Positions 53,924 to 64,000 of a stretch of DNA of 64,000 bases are shown here, piece by piece (position 1 is the stretch's first letter; every line of letters starts with the position of its first letter). Under the pieces are notes generated by a model, which searched no databases, was not told where the DNA came from, and saw only the letters and a list, made by a program, of their open reading frames with translations. Position numbers and translations under genes: made by a program. The stretch is from assembly GCA_022410635.1 (NCBI GenBank), contig JAJVDF010000249.1:1100829-1164828 (forward strand), given 5' to 3'. Source of the DNA: Tretioscincus oriximinensis (lineage: Eukaryota; Chordata; Lepidosauria; Squamata; Gymnophthalmidae).

Positions 53924-54539
53924 TCTCCTCCCACCACCACCTCAGGTGCCCATTTGCCCAAACCAAGCCCCATTTTGCAGGCTTACCCATTAATTTCAAA
54001 TAAAATAATAAAAAAAAGTATTATGGAATCAACAACCATTTGACAAAGAAAAAACAATGGCAATGAGAAGACACGAATGACTGGAAGACTATTTTAGTTA
54101 ATAATTAAGACGTTTAGAGAAGTCCGAAGTGGGTTTGACTCAAGAAATTAGAATAGCTGAAATCTATTATCTATGAAAATGGAATAATAAGATTGAAGTG
54201 GTTGGAATAGCTGGGTCATGTGGTGAAGAGTTCCAGAGGGTCGCTAGGAAGGCACATCAATTTATAGGTTAATAGGGATCAAATGTTATTATAAAGCCAC
54301 AATAGTATTTCTTTAAACTCCTTTAAACAACANAAATTAAAAATTGCAATTTATATGTATGTTCTTATTCATGAAGCAGAGGTGAACCTGAATTTCTCAG
54401 AAGATGTTTATTTTAGGAAATATCTAACATTCTTTCTCCTATTCTACTAGAAAAAAGAAATCTATACAATTTGGCTGAAAAAAAATCTTCTCTTCCTTCA
54501 CCACTTTTTGATGTACCAGTTTTAATACGTTTACTTGGG
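53924..54539. other. Unannotated AT-rich interval
   Basis: No recognised feature. Confidence 0.4.
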
Positions 54540-54608
54540 TTTTTATTGTTAACTGCCCTGAGACCTTCAAGCATAGGGTGATATAGAAATGTAACTAAAT
54601 AAAGTTAG
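54540..54608 (+). repeat. LINE/SINE 3' tail fragment
   Basis: CTGCCCTGAGACCTTCAAGC and ATAGGGTGATATAGAAATG followed by AAATAAAG resemble the tail of the 32362 LINE in forward orientation. Confidence 0.55.
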
Positions 54609-55660
54609 TTAAGCCAAGTACTTAAACTTGTACCCATTGTGTTTCTTTCTGCCTGAATTCACACCCAAAGATGGTGGGCGCAACGAAGACGAGCAAGCAC
54701 GAGGAAAACAGCTCTCCAATGCTCGTCTTCTGGGCAAACAGCGCAGCAGATGGGGTGAAGCTGCTTTTTAACCCCCTCGGCTGAAGCTCCACCTCCGAGG
54801 CTCAACAACAGCCGGCAATGTGTACCAGGTCGGACCTGGAAGTCAATCATCACCACCAACTGAGTCCTGTGAGAAATACGGGACACTTGACTCATAATGT
54901 GGGACACTTAATTTTGACCTGAAATGCAGGGCATCCCTTACAATACGGGATAGGTAGGTGGGAGGAAAGAAGCTCCGTCCCTTGAGTGGCCAAGAGCAGC
55001 CTTTCCTCCGCCCACCCTGCTTTGCAGGGCTCACTGCTGATTGGCAGATGGCCGCTATTGACGCACGGACAGCCTCAGCTGTGCTGGCCACATACAAAGA
55101 AGAAGCAGTTCCCAGNGATCTGCACCATGACAGCAGAAAACATCAGTTCTCATTTGACCCATAGCATGGCGGGTTTGTGGCAACTACATTGCTCACAACC
55201 TATGTAGACATAAACCACATGTGGGGGTGCAGCCTGTGACTCTCATACAGTACAATGATTCTGTGCTGTGTTGGTCATTGTTTGCACCTGTAAGTTACCA
55301 TCATAGTCAAATAAAATACGTTAACTATTCTTTTAAATTGTAATAAATTTGTTAAATGATATTATATAAAGGATGGTTAATTGGTATGTTTTATCTCAGT
55401 CTCAAACGTAGTACAAAGGGGTAGGATTGTTCCNTTCTGAAGAGAGTTTTGTGATATTCATCCTGGGATCTATTGAAGCCATTCTTCTAACCTGTGAGCT
55501 ACTGGTCCAATTGTTGCTATCATTCCTGGAACCACTTTCACTATTATCTTCCACGTCTTCTCCAAATTTTCCTTCAGTCCCTCATTCTATTTTTAATTTC
55601 TTCTGTGGTGTCTGGTTGTGTTTCCAGAGTTTCATCAATGGTGTAGACAAATATCTCGTA
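54609..55660. other. Unannotated interval
   Basis: 54655-55200 is GC-richer, with several overlapping small frames on both strands and no recognised domain. ACGGGACACTTGACTCATAA and TGGGACACTTAATTTTGACC (about 54879-54920) form a local repeat. Confidence 0.35.
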
Positions 55661-55661
55661 C

Positions 55662-55868
55662 CCTATCTGGATGCTGCCCCCGGGATGGAGCAACAAGTAG
55701 TGCTCCTGAAGTGCCATTTGCAGGGAGTCATGAACAAGTGCATATTTTGCTTTCTTCTGTTTGGACTGCCCAGGTCCATCTGGTGGGCCTCTGTGTGAGA
55801 CAGAATGCTGGACTAGACGGGCTATGGCCTGATCCAGTATGGCTCTTCTTATGTTCTTATGTTCTTTT
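55662..55868 (+). mobile_element. CR1-A LINE terminal fragment
   Basis: It runs from CTATCTGGATGCTGCC to TTCTTATGTTCTTATGTTC. Only the last ~200 bp is present. Confidence 0.87.
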
Positions 55869-55979
55869 GTTCTAGTTATTTCTCGGTGAGTGTGGATCTT
55901 TTGACACAGTTCCAACTTCTGTTTTATACAATCCTTCTCAACAGGTTTGCTCTTATGATAGCATTATAATAGATCTAGA

Positions 55980-56095
55980 CCAGTGATGGTTAACCTATGA
56001 AACGTGTGTCAAAGATGACTCACCAAGGTATTTTTGGTGACACGACACCGCACTGATCAAATTTTAAGAATTTTTTTTTTAAAAAAAAAAAGGTA
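55980..56095 (+). mobile_element. hAT (Charlie-like) left-end fragment
   Basis: CCAGTGATGGTTAACCTATG followed by TGTGTCAAAGATGACTC and TGGTGACACGACACC is the left-end pattern of the element at 32632. It runs into an A/T tract and then a reversed CR1. Confidence 0.55.
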
Positions 56096-56552
56096 GGTTG
56101 ACCCTTGGCTTCCATGAACTCGTCTAATACTGTCTTAAAGCTATCCAGAATGTTAGCTACCATCACCTCTTCTGGAATTAAATTCCACTTCACCCTTTGA
56201 GTGAAAAAAAAATACTTTTCCTTGTCTGTTCTACCTCTTCTGCCTATCAGTTTCAAGGAATGCCTGGTCCTAGTGTTGTATAATAGAGAAAATATCTTTT
56301 CTCTATTCACCCTTTAGAGAAAATATGCATGATTTTTTACACTTATATCAGATCACCACTCCAGGGCTGAAGAATCACAGACGTTGGAGCCTGATTTCAT
56401 GAGGGAATTGCTCCAGCCCTTTGATCATTCTTGTTGCCCTTTTCTGCACCTTTTCTAGTTCAATATCTTTTCTGAGATGTGACGTTTGTGTATTCCAAAT
56501 GTGGNCTCACCACACATTTATAAAGAGGCAAAACAACACTTACCAACTTGTT
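56096..56552 (-). mobile_element. Diverged CR1-A LINE fragment, reverse, tail missing
   Basis: Minus-strand coding traces (EKIFSLLYNTRTRHSLKLIG, VMVANILDSFKTVLDEFM) and CACCACACATTTATAAAGAG show CR1-A. It lacks the 3' UTR and tail and has more indels than other copies, so it is older or rearranged. Confidence 0.8.
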
Positions 56553-57649
56553 TTCTTATCAGAGTAATGTGGTTCCACAGCATCTGATATACTGTGTTAG
56601 ACTGGGCCTAGAATATCTAGCAAAGGAAGCGCCCCCCGCATAAGAGGAGCCACTGTTTACCAGCGTGCACCCAGGAGCCTGACGCAAGGGCGCCACCATG
56701 TTTTCTGAGGTCAATTTTGACCTCAAAGGACATGGCGGTTTCCGGTGACGTGATTCCGGCGTGATGCTGGATTATAAAGCAAGAGGTCGACACCATTTTC
56801 GGCCCCTTGCTTTCTGATGCTGACCGGGACGAAGCTCCCGCAGGCCTGTCAAGTGTGCTCTCCCAGCACGGGCTGGGCAGTTGGATTGGATGGATGGCTC
56901 ACCATGGTGAGCCGCCATGGTGATGGTAGTCCCATCCGGGTCAGCCCCGGAGGCTGAGTGGGACAGTTATTCCAGGATGCTGCGCCTGCCACTCCTCCTT
57001 TCACTTAGCCAATGCCTTGCTTCCATTTCTGTGTTTTCTTTATCCAAATACCTTCAAGCAACTACGAAGGAGCGTATGTTTACAGGTTTGGTTATTGTTA
57101 ANTAAGTTATTCAACGCTGTAGTCACTTTGTTTGGAAGCTTGTTAAAGTAAATGTTGCACTTGTTCATTTTAGGAGTTTATCTGACTGTATTAATAAATA
57201 TCTCATTTATGCATATGGTTGTTTGTGTCGCTCTCTGGCTGGCCATCNCCGGTAATTGGATTTCATAGCATTCATATCCTAAATAACAAAACTAACAAGA
57301 AAAAGGTAAGCAGGACAAACTTTCACATGTCATCTAACATGGACCTTGTTAATCCAGGTAACATGAGTTGGCATGACTCCATTTATTTTTCTTTCTCTCA
57401 TAAGGAAGAAGTTGTGTTATGATCTGGTTTTTAATCAGGGTCTGGCATGATAGCTTAACCATGTGCTATAAAGCCACCAAATAGTCTAAGAACACTTGGA
57501 AATGTGTGTGTTTCAAATTAACCGTACACACTGTATATAGACTTGCCATGTGCCATGAATTATATAGACAAACTAAAGTATCCAAAGAAAATGAAATGAC
57601 CCTCACAAAACTGGAGATAACTTCTGCTATCTAGCGAATTGCTAGTGTG
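56553..57649. other. Unannotated interval with CpG-rich start
   Basis: 56620-56960 is rich in CpG (GTGACGTGATTCCGGCGTGA, GACCGGGACGAAGCTCCCG). A 62-codon frame at 56917-57105 with a hydrophobic Leu/Ser-rich stretch follows. GGATTATAAAGC near 56769 is TATA-like and TATTAATAAATATC near 57189 contains an AATAAA. This could be a promoter with first exon, or an unrecognised LTR. Neither can be shown here. Confidence 0.3.
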
Positions 57650-57808
57650 AGCCCTGTCCCCACTGAGTCTTAGTCTGGGTCATATCTTGAGACAGAACCT
57701 GGCCGTCCACATGCCAGTATAGGCTATGGCAGGCCCCATTCGTGCATGTAGATGGCAGGCTCCAATTGCAAGATATAGTACATAATAAGGCTCAGTGGGG
57801 ACAGGGCC
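57650..57808. mobile_element. F2 foldback element
   Basis: It begins AGCCCTGTCCCCACTGAG and ends CTCAGTGGGGACAGGGCC. It shares GTATAGGCTATGGCAGGCCC with the copy at 43649, but its central palindrome is largely deleted. Confidence 0.8.
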
Positions 57809-58008
57809 TGTATTAGCCAATTATTGCCAAAGTCGTTGCCAATAACTTCCAAACTTCTCATTCATACAATTGTTGACAAGACTGCTGCCAAACTGCCAAG
57901 CTTTTAATTTGTAGCCAATTTTACTATTTACTAATTTACTACATTTACTAATTTTACTATAAATGCTGCCAAATTAATTTCATCTCATTTTAGACCTTTA
58001 TTAATGTA

Positions 58009-58157
58009 ATGCGTCCACACATCATTTTTATTCCACTACTGTAGTGGAATATCCCACAATGGAGCATTGTGTGGACTATTTTATTCCAGAATATCCATGT
58101 TTTATTGTGGAATATTGTGGAACATAGTGGAATAAATAAGGATGTGTAGCTGCAGCT
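58009..58157. mobile_element. F4 foldback element
   Basis: It begins ATGCGTCCACACATCATTTT and ends AAGGATGTGTAGCTGCAGC. The interior has ATTCCACTACTGTAGTGGAA and AGCATTGTGTGGAC, as in the copy at 45698. Confidence 0.72.
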
Positions 58158-58271
58158 TCAGTCTCCCAAATGTTTAAGCTAAAAAACAGAATGACAGAAC
58201 ATTAGCTAGAAACAATAATTGTTTAAACAGTTATACATCAAAACTGCTTAGAGTACAGCATCCTNTTCTTG

Positions 58272-58879
58272 TAGGGTTGCCATATCTTGGCATCCCCAAA
58301 CCNGGACATGGGTGGGGTGGGTGGGTGCACGCGCGTGCANGCACACATGAACAGGCGTGTGTGCGCGCGCGCATGCGCACATACAGACGCTTGTAGAGAG
58401 ACTGGCAGAACCTCTCTTCTCTCACTACAAGCGTCCGTGTGCGCACGTGCGCACACAGCTGCTCCTTTGCTAGAGGCTGGGTTTCGTCCTGCTCTGAGGC
58501 AAGCGCGCCAACTCCAGCGGAGAAAAAACGCTTGAGTTTGTGACAGGAGAACAGAGCTATTCTCCTGTCAGAAACCCAGGCGTTTTTGCTCCGCTGGGGC
58601 TGGCGCGCTTGCCTCAGAGCAGGGCGAAACCCAGCCTCTAGCAAAGGAGCAGCTATGGCGCGCTCCGAGGGTCCTCCCAGGACCCCGGAAAGCGTTGCGC
58701 ACGCTGCAGCCGTCAGCTCTGACGGCTGCTTTTCCTTTAAAATCCAGCCTTTTTACATTCCCTGATGCTGCATCGGGGAATGTAAAAAGCCGGGATTTTA
58801 CCTTAAAACCCGGAGGGGACTATATTTTAGTCCCCAAAACCGGGTTTGTCCCGGTTTACCGGGACGTATGGCAACCCTA
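58272..58879. mobile_element. F6 hAT-type element with internal hairpin and 8 bp duplication
   Basis: The ends TAGGGTTGCCATATCTTGG and CGGGACGTATGGCAACCCTA are inverted. The flanks TNTTCTTG (58264-58271) and TATTCTTG (58880-58887) form an 8 bp duplication. The interior has CG/TG-alternating DNA (58326-58385), a 94 bp-arm hairpin and CCCGGTTT-type blocks near the right end. No transposase is encoded. Confidence 0.85.
58457..58654. repeat. Hairpin with 94 bp arms inside F6
   Basis: The arms 58457-58550 and 58561-58654 are reverse complements with few mismatches (outer AGCTGCTCCTTTGCTAGAGG, inner TGACAGGAGA), separated by the 10 base loop ACAGAGCTAT. Confidence 0.92.
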
Positions 58880-59008
58880 TATTCTTGTTACTCATGTACT
58901 AATAAGGTAATAAATAGTTTCATACAAAGCAGTCTTGGATACTAAAAGTATAACTCTACAACGATAAGTATAAACAGAACTAAAACTGATGAAAATGTCA
59001 TCGCAATT

Positions 59009-59212
59009 GGATGGATGTCTGGATGTTGCCTCCGGATGGAGCAACAGGCAGGGCTCCTGAAAAGCCATTTGCAGGGAGTCACGAACAGGTGCATATTTTG
59101 CTCTCCTCTATTCGGACTGCCCAGGTGCATCTGGTGAGCCTCTGTGTGAGACAGAAGGCTGGACTAGATGGGCTGTGGCCTGATCCAGTATGGCTCTTCT
59201 TATGTTCATGGG
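59009..59212 (+). mobile_element. CR1-A LINE terminal fragment
   Basis: It runs from TGGATGGATGTCTGGATGTTG to CTTCTTATGTTCATGGGTTC. Confidence 0.87.
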
Positions 59213-60829
59213 TTCTTAGCATTCTTTGGCTTTCTTGCTCCATGTTAGAGTACCTGCCTGAAAAGCAGGAGAATGGAAATTTGATTTCTGGAACCTCCCC
59301 AGAAAAATAGCTAAAGTGTTTATGTATCTGCCAAAAATCTGTTTACATGTGGCCACCAGGAGTTGGCTCTGACAAGAAGCACAATTGCGATGCAGATGCT
59401 TTTTTAAAAGCCAGTTTCTTTGCTAAATGTTTGAAACAAGAACCCTGATAAGAGAGCCAAGAGTCCCTGGNTCATGCTGAAGAGACAACATCCACATCTG
59501 CAAAACATCACAAAGGATTCTTTTCTGCTGTAAATCTAGCCTGTCTTCACTAGGGCACAAGGATATGTTCTTTCCAGTGTGAAGAGTTATCACTTGTAAT
59601 AATCACTGACTGCTCGCATTTGCCAAGGTCCGGAGCTTAATTACAGAAGTTAATTTTGTGTCTCTGGAATTATGANCTATAGTATCTATAGTATTTCACA
59701 GCAGGGAAAATAAGATGACAATGTCCCCAGATTTTGTTGGCTATTTATGCATGAATGTTGGAGCTAGTATTTTCAAATGGATTGTTTACTATTTAGTAGA
59801 GTAAGAAGTCCTAACTTCTGATAGTTGAGTGCAGAATTTTATACAGCACTAAGCTTCTGTCTACACAAATTTATGTCAGATAGGGGAGGAAAGGAAAGAA
59901 TATGGGTTGGTTATGCCCTTAAATATGTTTTATCTTTTATTGTGTTCCATCTTGGGACTTTCAGGTAAAGAACAGGAAAAAAGTACTTTAAATAAACAAG
60001 NGAGTGTCTCAAAGCCAGCTTGGAGATAGTAACATATGGCAAGTAGATTTCGCATCTCATCTGTAGTGAACAATTTCCAAGCTTTAATGTGAACTAGAGG
60101 TGAGATGTGAAAGGATGTGGAAATAGCTGGAGACACACAATTGGAAAGTCTTTTTCAACCTCAATTCACAATAAATGGAGTGTCCAAAAGGCTCATTTTT
60201 GAATTAAATACTTCTGTTCTGCTTGCATTCAAAATTAATGGTCACACTCATTTGATGTTGAAGAACATTTTGAAATGTCTATACCTTTAAGAAGACATAA
60301 AGTGTGTTTTGATTGATAAACAAAGCATTAAGTAACGTTGATACATGATGTTGGTCCTCTCTATATGATAAGTCAAAACCCACAATCTAAAACCGATGGC
60401 AGGTTTCACTCGTCTCCACTTACCTGAAAGATCCGTGTGGAGCTGGCAAGAAGAAGTAAGGGAGACAATACCACACATGTCAAATTCAGCAGTTCTGCTG
60501 CCTGGCGTCTTCTCACAGTATCTAAATTCCCATGACAATGTGGCACACACCAGGCTGCTCAATGGGAGAGCAGAAAGGANCAGCAAGCAAATATTCCAGG
60601 GCAATGGAGCTTTTTCCCATGGATAACGGAAGCCCTGTTGCCATATGGAGTGGAGTCATCATCATGGATCAATGTAGTCTGAACCCCCATGTTCTTGGAA
60701 TCACATCTTTCTACTTGAACACTACTGCATAGTTCCCCTTTCAGTTTAATACTATGTGAATAATTCCATCACTCCATACTTACACGTATACTTTCTTAAA
60801 CTAGATGTTGCCCACTACTGCTGACTTTC
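59213..60829. other. 1.6 kb low-repeat interval
   Basis: No transposon is recognised. 59500-59680 contains GGAGCTTAATTACAGAAGTT and similar TAATTA sites and may be regulatory. Open frames near 60287-60626 have no recognised family. Confidence 0.35.
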
Positions 60830-62087
60830 CCCCAGGGATCAGTATACAAACTGCTCCGCAACCTTTTTAATATTGAGTACCAGTAACCGGGTTCCATCTT
60901 GATTCAAATGCAACCCTTCCTTTTTGTACAGGTATGGACTGCCCCCAAATGTTCTCCAATTCCTGAAAAATCTAAATCCTTTCTCTCAATTCCACTGCCT
61001 CATCCATGGAGATTCTAAGCTCTACGCTTCTAACTGACCTTGCATGTGGAACTGTTAACATTTCTGAGAATCCTGAACTTCAGTTCTTCTACTTAGCAAT
61101 CTAAATATTGTTTTCAGGACCACCACCACCACTGAAAACCATAACTTATGACTCTTCCCCAACACTGGTTACCATCCTACCTAGGTGCATCATAATATAC
61201 AGCCTTGTTACCTAGCAGGCCAATCACCAGGTGTTCAATACATCCATGACAAACTCCTCTCTCTGTTTACCTGTTAACCGAGGCTACATCCCCACCTGTC
61301 CATTTGCCCTGCTTTACAAATGCTTAAAAAAACAAATGTGTTAGTGGTTCATCCCATTTTACTTGCCATTCAGCTACTGCCATACTTCGAATGAGGAGCT
61401 CCAGAAGGCACTGCTGCACTTTCCTAACTTCAATCCCCAGAATTCCCTGCGATCCTACCTACTGTTCCCAGGCAGTCCCTGCACTCCAAGAGCCAATGAA
61501 ATCTTTAGAATTTGCTACATGCAACTCCAGAGAGATTCTTCTTTGGGACTTTAACATGTAGGCCCTGTCCACACANTCTTACTCTGGGTAATGTCTCAGA
61601 GGCTGTTAAAATCACATGTTATGAGGAGGCTGTTTACTACAATCTAAAGAACTTTAAATTGCATGGAAGGCTGGACATGTGGGGTTCCACGTTGCAGACA
61701 GAAGGTAAACTTGCCTCCGAAGTGTTTTGTGTAGGGTGTAGAGATCGGCCCTGAATCTTCCACTAGAAGTTACCTTCTTACCACCCATGGTGGAGCAACC
61801 TTGATACAGGTGCGTCTTCCAAGGTAGGGGCCCCCAATTAAGAACCTATCCCTCTTCAGATGTCCTCATTATCTGAGGCCTTCATTCTAAAAGACAGCAA
61901 GAAGGCAATATGGCATGGAGTGGATGCTCCTACTGCATCCCTAAAGGTCCCAACCTTATGTCTACCTTTCTCTCTCCCTGCTTCTCCAATTTTGCTACTT
62001 TTGTTTCAAGAAAAGAAATGTATTCCCTGAGAACCAGGATCTCATTATACCAAACATACCCATAATTTATGCCTGGCAGACAGATAG
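60830..62087 (-). pseudogene. LINE ORF1 relic with esterase-type C-terminus, interrupted
   Basis: On the minus strand, 60839-60932 reads LYKKEGLHLNQDGTRLL, then a few residues and a stop. The (D/E)GLHLN-x2-G motif, preceded by WRTFGGSPYLYKK, is the catalytic Asp/His end of the SGNH-esterase domain found in ORF1 of CR1-like and related LINEs. Here the usual Asp is Glu, which would damage activity. Further upstream (61930-62090) a frame contains LREYISFLETKVAKLEKQ, a heptad-like coiled-coil segment expected in the N-terminal part of such ORF1 proteins. The middle is disrupted by the F5 element at 61281-61750 and by stops. It is an old, dead copy; the exact LINE clade is not decidable by eye. 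Confidence 0.7.
61281..61750 (+). mobile_element. F5 element nested in LINE ORF1 relic
   Basis: It starts AGGCTACATCCCCACCTG and parallels 28060-28492 through CGAATGAGGAGCTCCAGAAG, CAGGCAGTCCCTGCACTCC and TTAAAATCACATGTTATGAG. The right end is degraded. At 61559-61600 it contains AGGCCCTGTCCACACANTCT, resembling one end of F2, so a partial F2 insertion or shared terminal sequence is possible. Confidence 0.65.
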
Positions 62088-62360
62088 CAGTGGTGGGAGT
62101 TTTCCAGCAGGAAATCCCGACCCCGGAGCCCAAAAATCTCACATAAAACTTGTGAGATTTTTTTTACATCACTTCTGGGGTGGAACCTGAAATGACATTA
62201 TGGCCAGGTGCCATTCTTAGAAACAGGGATGGGAGGCATCAGCCACATGCCAAAAATGGCCACTGACTAGAAGTCACATGATGAAAATGGGACGGTGGGA
62301 AGTCTGGCCAGGAATAACCCCCCACCCCAAGTATCTGGGGTGGAAAATATCCCATCACTG
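62088..62360. mobile_element. F8 terminal-inverted-repeat element (hAT-like ends)
   Basis: The ends CAGTGGTGGGAGTTTTCC and GGAAAATATCCCATCACTG are inverted and of the CAGTG.TGG type used by hAT elements. The interior has GTCACATGATGAAAATGGG. A related right half is at 47986-48136. No clear 8 bp duplication remains. Confidence 0.65.
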
Positions 62361-62449
62361 CACGTACAAGGGACAAGCATCTCAGTCACCTTCCAACACT
62401 GCTCACACATGACACGTGGCCTTCAATTTTATGTTACTACTGTATTTTC

Positions 62450-62722
62450 CCCAAAATAAGACAGTGTCTTATATTAATTTTTGTTTCCAAAGATGCACTA
62501 TGTCTTATTTTCAAGGGGCATCTTATTTTTCCATGTAGAAGAATTTACATTTATTGTTGAACAAAAAAAAATTGGTATTGCAGTTTCCGGCCACCAGGGG
62601 CAGTTCATCACAACCAAAAACTTTGTCATGTGTTACTTTCAGGAGGCGCCTTATATTTAGCAATTCAACAAACCTCTGCTATGTCTTAATTTCAAGGGAT
62701 GTCTTATTTTCAGGGAAACTTT
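62450..62722. mobile_element. Terminal-repeat element with TTATTTTC motifs
   Basis: The ends TTTTCCCCAAAATAAGACA and TGTCTTATTTTCAGGGAAA are inverted. Internal copies of TGTCTTATTTTCAAGGG suggest a foldback DNA transposon. I have seen this sequence type as a common amniote repeat but cannot name it with certainty. Confidence 0.6.
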
Positions 62723-62895
62723 GTATTTAAATTACTTCACATTTTAGAGTTGTCTTATTCTTTTAGATTTGCTTACTATTTTTTCATTAAAATTATTAAA
62801 ATGTGTTCTGTAGTGTTTGCAACTAACTTAAATTTCCTTAAAATTGTTTATTTTTGGTACTATTATATGCTTTTTATTTTTCCTTTTCATAGCAT

Positions 62896-63655
62896 GTCAT
62901 AAGAACATAAGAAGAGACATACTGGATCGGGCCAGAGCCCTTCTAGTACAGCATTCTGTCCCACACAGAGGCCCACCAGATGCACCTGGGCAGTCCAGAG
63001 GAAAGCAAAATATGCACCTGTTCATGACTCCCTGCAAATGGTATTTCAGGAGTCCTGCCTGTTGCTCCATCCCGGAGGCAACATCCAGACATCCATCCTA
63101 GTACCCATTTATACCCTTGGTGTCCATAAACCTGTCCAGTTCTGTCTTGAAGCTATCCAAGCTCTTAGCTATCACTACTTCTTCAGGATTTTAATTCCAC
63201 AGTCCGATGACCTCTGGGTGAAAAAATACTTTCCTTTGTCTATTCTCACTTTTCTACCCATCAGTTTTAAGGAGGGCCCTCTGGTCCTTGTGTGTTTGAT
63301 AGAGAAAACATTTTTCTCTATTCACCCTGTCCATCCCATGCATGATTTTGTACACCTCAATCAGATCACCTCTCAAATGTTGCCTTTCAAGACTGAAGTG
63401 GCCCAGACATTGCAGCCTGACTTCATAAGGGAGGTGCTCCAGACCCTTGATCATTCCTGTTGCCCTTATCTGCACCTTCTCTAGTTCCACAATATCCTTC
63501 TTGAGATGTGGTGACCAGAGCTGAACACAGTATTCCAAATGTGGCCTCACCACAGACTTATAAAGAGGCAAAACAATGTTTGCTGATTTGTTCTCGATTC
63601 TTTTCCTAATTATCCGCAACATGGAATTTGTCTTTTTTGCTCTGCTGCACACTAG
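62896..63655 (-). mobile_element. CR1-A LINE 3' part, reverse
   Basis: The tail CATAAGAACATAAGAAGAG is at the left. Minus-strand coding (63254-63652) contains NSMLRIIRKRIENKSANIVL, HLEYCVQLWSPHLKKDI and GLEHLPYEVRLQCLGHFSLE. It is 5'-truncated at about 63655. Confidence 0.88.
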
Positions 63656-63946
63656 GTTGTCCCTAAGCCACTACTTTAGTCTTGAAGACAACCATTTAAA
63701 ATCACCAAAGAACAGAGACCTCCATTTCCTTCTACCTTTTAAAATGTTTGAAAGCAAACTGGCACATGCATGTGTTGGGTGGCAGAGAGAAGGAAGAACC
63801 AGCTAATGATTTATCTCTTCTGCAATTTTGTACTTTGTACAGTGTACCTCTCTTAAAACCGGGGTGGAGGGTATGGGGATGGCTGTACCTAAGTCCATTC
63901 ATGCCTGAGGAAGGCCAGCGAGTTAATACCCTTCCATCTGTACTAC

Positions 63947-64000
63947 TAGGCCGACCAGATGACCCCTTTTTTGGGGGGAGGGGGTTTTGAAAACCCGGTT
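63947..64000. mobile_element. F1 foldback element, copy N, cut by window end
   Basis: The left arm starts TAGGCCGACCAGATGACC and runs to GAAAACCCGGTT at the last base. The right arm lies beyond the window. Confidence 0.8.

Noticed and set aside
62844..63484. Plus-strand frames over 62844-63484
   Set aside because: They are antisense shadows of the reversed CR1 at 62896-63655.

Overview
This window is repeat-rich, AT-leaning vertebrate nuclear DNA with no convincing host protein-coding exon. The organism looks like a squamate reptile (lizard; gecko-like is a guess). The reasons are many CR1 LINE copies ending in the octamer-type tail seen here as repeated TTCTTATG, a tRNA-headed SINE whose 3' end resembles Bov-B LINE tails (the Sauria-SINE layout), a second tRNA-headed SINE with a TTTA tail, and no recognisable L1/Alu-type mammalian repeats. 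Species assignment was not possible from sequence alone.

Layout. 0-2.9 kb: the end of a Ty3/gypsy-type element (Pol C-terminus, polypurine tract, 3' LTR with TATA and AATAAA) inserted in a CR1 copy, then the first of 14 copies of a ~200 bp foldback element that I call F1 (terminal motif TAGGCTGACCAGATGACC). Clean 8 bp target duplications at two copies place F1 in the hAT superfamily. 3-12.2 kb: further foldback families (F2, F3), a SINE with a long TTC tract, and a 623 bp F1 variant with internal tandem modules. 12.4-19 kb: a CR1 with a large internal deletion that joins endonuclease to reverse transcriptase, other CR1 copies, and a SINE split by F1. 19.5-32 kb: more foldback elements, a 633 bp assembly gap opening inside a SINE, a second CR1 family (CR1-B), and a 74 bp AT palindrome. 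32.3-34 kb: a LINE-like element interrupted by a hAT element (itself carrying a CR1) and by a solo LTR. 34-36.4 kb and 42.3-43.6 kb: low-repeat, regulatory-looking DNA. 36.4-37.5 kb: an unusual 11 bp-period degenerate satellite with two alternating motifs. 38.6 kb: an inverted-dimer retroelement with a 13 bp target duplication. 41-54 kb: SINEs with GAA/TTC tracts, long CR1 copies and a head-to-head SINE pair. 55-64 kb: CR1 copies, a hAT element with a 94 bp-arm hairpin, and a LINE ORF1 relic (esterase-type C-terminus) interrupted by foldback elements.

Nothing here works as a pathway. The biological content is a layered record of transposition, and nested insertions give relative ages. Names F1-F8 and CR1-A/B are local labels. 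Similarity statements come from reading by eye, so exact percent identities and database family names are not given.
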